Source of the DNA: Mytilus trossulus
Lineage: Eukaryota > Mollusca > Bivalvia > Mytilida > Mytilidae
DNA: 64,000 nucleotides
Assembly (NCBI RefSeq): GCF_036588685.1
Contig: NC_086386.1
Location: 76,134,682 to 76,198,681, forward strand
Direction of reading: 5' to 3'
Shown: one piece after another, positions 61,901-64,000 of the stretch
Position numbering within the stretch: the stretch's first letter is position 1
Layout of the letters: every line of letters begins with the position of its first letter
Notes under the pieces: generated by a model
The model's database searches: none
Told to the model about the DNA's origin: nothing
Seen by the model: only the letters and a program-made list of their open reading frames with translations
Program-made: the position numbers and the translations under genes

Positions 61901-64000
61901 CATGAATTCATGAATCGTGTTAATATCTGTTACAATGGATCTTTGAATTATTAAAATTCTGGTAAATGTAACGGATATAATACAACAAATGTCTTCAGTT
62001 AGTACGCTCACCATGGAATAATGGGTCAGCAATACAAAAACAATTAAAAACTAATTGTTCAGAGAACAATTGAAGGTCTTTCCACTAGTAAAGATCTATT
62101 TTGATATTGAAATATGAAAAATCAGTTTAAAATGTAAGTTCCTATGGCTTTATGATGTATTTATATGAATTTAAAGCAAAGGTCAAAATCTAGAACGACA
62201 TATTAACCTATGACCTTGACCTCAATTTCAAGGTCACAAACCAAGGACCTTAAATCAAAGGATCCTATGTCTTTAATAAGTTTGGTTAATGAGTTATATA
62301 ACTTTAGGCGTAATTCTAAATGTAAGATGGGGAAAATCTCCCATTTATTGTCTGCGCACCCTTTCAACCAAAATATACAAGTAAGGACATGTCGCAACTA
62401 ACAATTTATGAAAAATTATTTGTCGATATGTCATACGGTATTTGAAAATAAGTGAAAATAAGCCAAAATCAAAATTTAGAATATGACCTTGACCTTTGAC
62501 CTTGACCTCATTTTCATTTTTTTAGACCAAGGACCTCAAATCTAAAGACCCTAGGTCTCTATCACTTATGGTTTACTAGTTAGAAATGCATGTTACTTGA
62601 ATCAAATGAAAAAGGGGGAATAACTCTCATATGGAGTCTTCATAAAAAATGAATATCCTTATCTTTAAGATGTAACGAGCAATTTGGTAAAATACATTTG
62701 TCGTAATCTTTTACGGTTGCGAAGGAGTAGTGGCCACAAGAAAAACAGTGTTTGGGGAGATAACTCTTACAACGTTAAGTATTTTGTTACGTCGTTGTAA
62801 ATTTTAAAAGCGTATAAACTATACGATATCATATTTCAAATATCTAAGCGACATCTTTTGAAACAGCAATACTACGCAAGAAAAAAATTAGGCAGAAGAA
62901 AAAAAAAAAAAAAAAAAAATCCACGGAAAGGTGGAAAGACCTAATTATTAAACTCATTTAATGAATTACGTAAATGATGTCGATAATAATCAAAAAGCTA
63001 TATTAAACTTACTTTCCAAGTATGCCAATTAAAAGAGTAAAACATAGTATTAATTCCCTTTTTGAAAGAAGAGGTGTTACATTATTACTCATACCACATC
63101 TTTCTATATATTTAATTATAGGGAATGACCGAGTTCATCAATTGACTGGATTGGGAAACAACTTTCTTAGAATATATCTTGAAGACTGGGAAGGAAACAG
63201 TCGTTATGCTGTTTTCAATAATTTTACTCTCGGTGATGAAGTCTCAAACTATATTTTGACATATGGTGCAAACAGTGGTACTGCAGGTATTTACTCATAT
63301 ATATGATGAGTGGAAAACATATTTGAATATCCTCAAAACATTTTCAGGAATAAAAATGCTACTTCGTCGTAATGAGATCCAAATGATTTACAAAAGAACA
63401 CAATCATCAATGCTCTTCAACTTTGTACTTTATAAATATTTTTATACATGTATGAGCGTCACTGATGATTCTTATGTAAAAGAAACGCGCGTCTGGCGTA
63501 CTAAATTATATTCCTATTACCTTTGATAACTATCATATACTAGTATTAATGCAAAGTGATATACATAGTAATTAGCTTGAGACTTAAAACTTGACAAGAT
63601 TTAAGTGATTATCGACTTTAATAATTGTTTTACATGTTTTATCTAACTATGATCTTTTTGAAATACTGTGGCCTACAACTGAATCAATAACTGTTTGAAA
63701 AAAAAAACCAAATAAATGTCAGCTTTTTGTATAGCATTCGTAACTTCATGTCATGAGGAACTTAGTTCAAAGTAATCGAGTTAAGAGGATATTCCTAGCA
63801 TGTTTTAATATATTTTCTGTAGACTAAATGCAATGCTCGTTTAATAGTTTTTGTTATATCATACTTCAAGTAAACACTATAAACAAACAGCGATTTCATA
63901 AAAAAAACCATAATAATAATGATTTTTAAAAAAAAAATTTAATGTATGCATTTGTTTTGTAGTTTATGATACGCTTTATTTAGTGTAGTAATTCAAATTA
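46331..64000 (+). CDS. Fibrinogen-related protein (FREP) gene, 3' end outside the window
   Basis: Gene-level entry for exons 46331-46667, 48638-48913, 58965-59095, 59654-59753 and 63122-63286, which join in frame (phases 1, 1, 0, 1, 1). The protein starts with a signal peptide (MEFKMLYVSTLIIISILLTG), has about 180 residues of predominantly helical, heptad-like sequence in two exons, then a fibrinogen domain: KDCNDVHRTMNKSGVYHIYP, VYCDMDTDGGGWT, VFQYRSGG, LWEDYKNGFGEVNGDHWLG, NDRVHQLTG, YLEDWEGN and NSGTAG. The last part of the domain, with the calcium-site and WWY region, is not in the window. Molluscan FREPs are secreted lectin-like recognition proteins that oligomerise through coiled coils; this role is inferred from the domain order. 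Intron 2 is about 10 kb of repeats, so linkage of the N-terminal exons to the fibrinogen exons rests on phase and orientation. Confidence 0.8.
47215..47395 (+). repeat. Repeat family C in FREP intron 1
   Basis: gaaaatgcctgtaccaagtc and ttcgtttgatgtgtttgagc match the repeat at window start. Confidence 0.8.
47818..48466 (-). repeat. Repeat family D, near full-length inverted copy in FREP intron 1
   Basis: All family blocks occur in inverse order, from gtctttgcatcggaactaaa to gacacattccctatttcc. About 650 bp, the most complete copy in the window. Confidence 0.85.
48638..48913 (+). CDS. FREP exon 2, coiled coil
   Basis: Acceptor tttctttcag, donor gtatgt, phase 1-1, 92 codons without stop. Lys/Glu/Leu/Ser-rich with heptad-like spacing (LEKLVTAVYNKTEDFGRKL, VEIEQMKEKQKL). 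Confidence 0.82.
49057..49609. mobile_element. MITE with about 45-bp diverged terminal inverted repeats in FREP intron 2
   Basis: Left ttcaaaggagtaggttccgt ... ttttggccccaaat; right attt...ggccgaaatcggccctta ... gacctcctcctttgaa. The ends pair with some mismatches. The target duplication is not clear. Confidence 0.75.
49675..50030 (-). repeat. Interspersed repeat family A, near full length
   Basis: Inverted family blocks from cgctaacatgttaaaccccg to ggcaatcatacttcatcttc. Confidence 0.85.
50040..50195 (+). repeat. Fragment of the reverse transcriptase element 3' tail
   Basis: gtggggttcgtgttgcttat ... ggtatctttcgtccctcttt; abuts the family A copy. Confidence 0.82.
50255..50400. repeat. Foldback element
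   Basis: tgactgtgtgtgcgggtaat ... aagtttgttgtctct pairs with agggacaacaaacttgatat ... accaacacacacagtca; the centre holds a second small palindrome, tgctcgaggcaaagccgagagca. Confidence 0.78.
50459..50559. repeat. Right-end fragment of the 36.5 kb MITE family
   Basis: aaatattaaaagtgaatttc, agtacagaaatagtacatat and aaagtagctgtgta match 36850-36945. Confidence 0.78.
51168..56209. mobile_element. 5 kb composite repeat block, hairpin-headed elements with 126-bp tandem repeats
   Basis: The outer ends are aagtcaccaaaacggagttt and, inverted, gtccgttttggtgactt. The left end also forms its own small hairpin, ccaaaacggagttttgg. Inside are several head-to-tail, partly truncated units whose heads read ggcaccctcaacggagttgg (51220, 51285, and decayed near 52567) and whose ends read gaagggtgccatccgctatt (near 52078, 52522, 53486, 55308). 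All carry a tandem repeat with period 126, phased by gttaccatggaaac (for example 55828, 55954, 56080). Short open frames across it are by-products of the multiple-of-3 period. The block lies in FREP intron 2. Confidence 0.75.
55346..56100 (+). repeat. 126-bp tandem repeat, clearest part
   Basis: Successive ggccgccgttaccatggaaa cores at 55828, 55954 and 56080 have spacing exactly 126. The segment before 55800 has a different head (ccccttaaacggtcctacca) and body. Confidence 0.82.
56304..57530 (+). mobile_element. Hairpin-headed element (ggtctttccac family), copy 1
   Basis: The head aggtctttccacttttccgt ggaaagacct is a perfect 11-bp stem. TTATTATT and a pyrimidine tract follow, then about 1.1 kb of body, and the far end ggtggaaagaccatcaatgg ... 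ggtttttaatta repeats the stem arm inverted. It is inserted in a TTA-rich microsatellite. Confidence 0.82.
57533..58728 (+). mobile_element. Hairpin-headed element, copy 2, head to tail with copy 1
   Basis: Same head, body and tail as copy 1, starting directly at its end (tttttaattaggtctttcc). Similarity is high along the full length. Confidence 0.85.
58735..58964 (+). repeat. (TTA)n/(TTATTC)n microsatellite abutting a FREP splice acceptor
   Basis: About 180 bp of TTATTC and TTA units runs into agtagttgtagtagtagtag and ends at the acceptor attattaatatag. It remains open in the frame of the next exon, which produces a meaningless poly-Ile open frame. Confidence 0.9.
58965..59095 (+). CDS. FREP exon 3, start of fibrinogen domain
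   Basis: Acceptor ttaatatag, donor gtatgt, phase 1 to 0. Encodes KLAKDCNDVHRTMNKSGVYH and VYCDMDTDGGGWT, the N-terminal fibrinogen signature with two conserved Cys. Confidence 0.9.
59654..59753 (+). CDS. FREP exon 4
   Basis: Acceptor tctctcacag, donor gtacag, phase 0 to 1. Encodes VFQYRSGGVVSFHTKLWEDY and NGFGEVNGDHWLG, the family block after GGGWT. Confidence 0.9.
59858..60985 (+). mobile_element. Hairpin-headed repeat with (GTTC)n and about 170-bp tandem repeats
   Basis: The head atgccccacctacatttgta ... gtagaggggcat pairs at its ends. A cgttcgtccgttcgttcgtt run follows, then six units phased by ggtcaaggtagtttttgatg at about 59975, 60144, 60312, 60481, 60653 and 60824 (spacing 168-172). 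The end gcgaatggggcatccgtgta repeats the head arm inverted. In FREP intron 4. Confidence 0.85.
61058..61200 (+). repeat. Repeat family D fragment
   Basis: attgggaatgtgtcaaacag, caacccgaccaaacagcaga, gacggccaccaatgggtttc. Confidence 0.8.
61201..61679. other. FREP intron 4, nothing recognised
   Basis: AT-rich sequence without recognised repeat or exon. Confidence 0.4.
61680..61885 (+). repeat. Repeat family B, short form, complete
   Basis: ttcttctacctcagacgtag, gctcctcaacttcgttcttt, gagcgtcactgatgagtctt, acgaaacgcgcgtcttgcgt, tggtatttatgatgagtttg. Confidence 0.85.
62042..62947 (-). mobile_element. Hairpin-headed element (ggtctttccac family), inverted copy 3
   Basis: Inverted version of 56304-57530: it starts aattaaaaactaattgttca, carries the inverted body (for example ccttgacctttgaccttgac), and ends ggtggaaagacctaattatt. 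The terminal hairpin is partly lost. In FREP intron 4. Confidence 0.82.
63122..63286 (+). CDS. FREP exon 5, central fibrinogen domain
   Basis: Acceptor tttaattatag, donor gtattt, phase 1-1, 55 codons. Encodes GNDRVHQLTGLGNNFLRIYL, DWEGNSRYAVFNNFTLGDEV and TYGANSGTAG. The next exon, with the C-terminal third, is beyond the window. Confidence 0.9.
63400..64000 (+). repeat. Repeat family B long form, inverted relative to 14800-15345
   Basis: gagcgtcactgatgattctt and acgcgcgtctggcgtactaa lead into gataactatcatatactagt and on to tttgttttgtagtttatgat, the reverse complement of 14800-15345. The copy runs to the window end or beyond. Confidence 0.85.

Overview
The window looks like nuclear DNA of a bivalve mollusc, most likely a Mytilus-type mussel. 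It is AT-rich, its genes are split by GT-AG introns, and most of the sequence is interspersed repeats, several of which I recognise as typical of mussel genomes. Nothing bacterial, organellar or viral was seen. The species call is an inference; no search was run.

Four protein-coding loci can be assembled by hand, all on the + strand. (1) 677-12491 is the 3' part of a coiled-coil gene. Every internal exon found (102, 102, 102, 108, 69, 186, 39, 18, 27, 12 and 15 nt) is a multiple of 3, and every intron is phase 2. The last coding exons shrink to micro-exons encoding a short Cys- and Pro-containing tail. This architecture resembles the micro-exon genes (MEGs) described in schistosomes and is the most interesting item here. 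(2) 30552-30790 is an orphan, broken last exon of a fibrinogen-like domain, with one Trp codon changed to TGA. (3) 40586-43000 is a complete small gene for a 126-residue secreted protein with one WSC domain. (4) 46331 to beyond the window end is a fibrinogen-related protein (FREP) gene: signal peptide plus coiled coil, a second coiled-coil exon, a roughly 10 kb repeat-filled intron, then three fibrinogen-domain exons. The end of the domain lies outside the window. FREP and WSC proteins are commonly secreted recognition proteins in molluscs, so an immunity or mucosal context is plausible but not shown.

The rest is mobile DNA. It includes decayed copies of a reverse transcriptase with Penelope-like motifs and many copies of its 3' tail; a 1.7 kb element with CACTA-type ends and a 3-bp target duplication; two larger TA-flanked inverted-repeat elements (22.5-25.3 and 26.3-30.2 kb) with a shared subterminal module; a tRNA-headed SINE; several foldback elements; and four sequence-unrelated families at 51-63 kb that share one layout: a short hairpin head, then simple repeats, a body (often tandem repeats), and a far end repeating the first hairpin arm inverted. 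That layout recalls non-autonomous Helentron/DINE-type elements. Nested insertions give a relative order for several families.

Layout: 0-12.5 kb coiled-coil micro-exon gene; 12.5-22.5 kb repeats including the reverse transcriptase; 22.5-30.2 kb two inverted-repeat elements; 30.5 kb fibrinogen exon relic; 31-40 kb repeats including the CACTA-like element; 40.6-43.1 kb WSC gene; 43-46.3 kb repeats; 46.3-64 kb FREP gene with its intronic repeat load.
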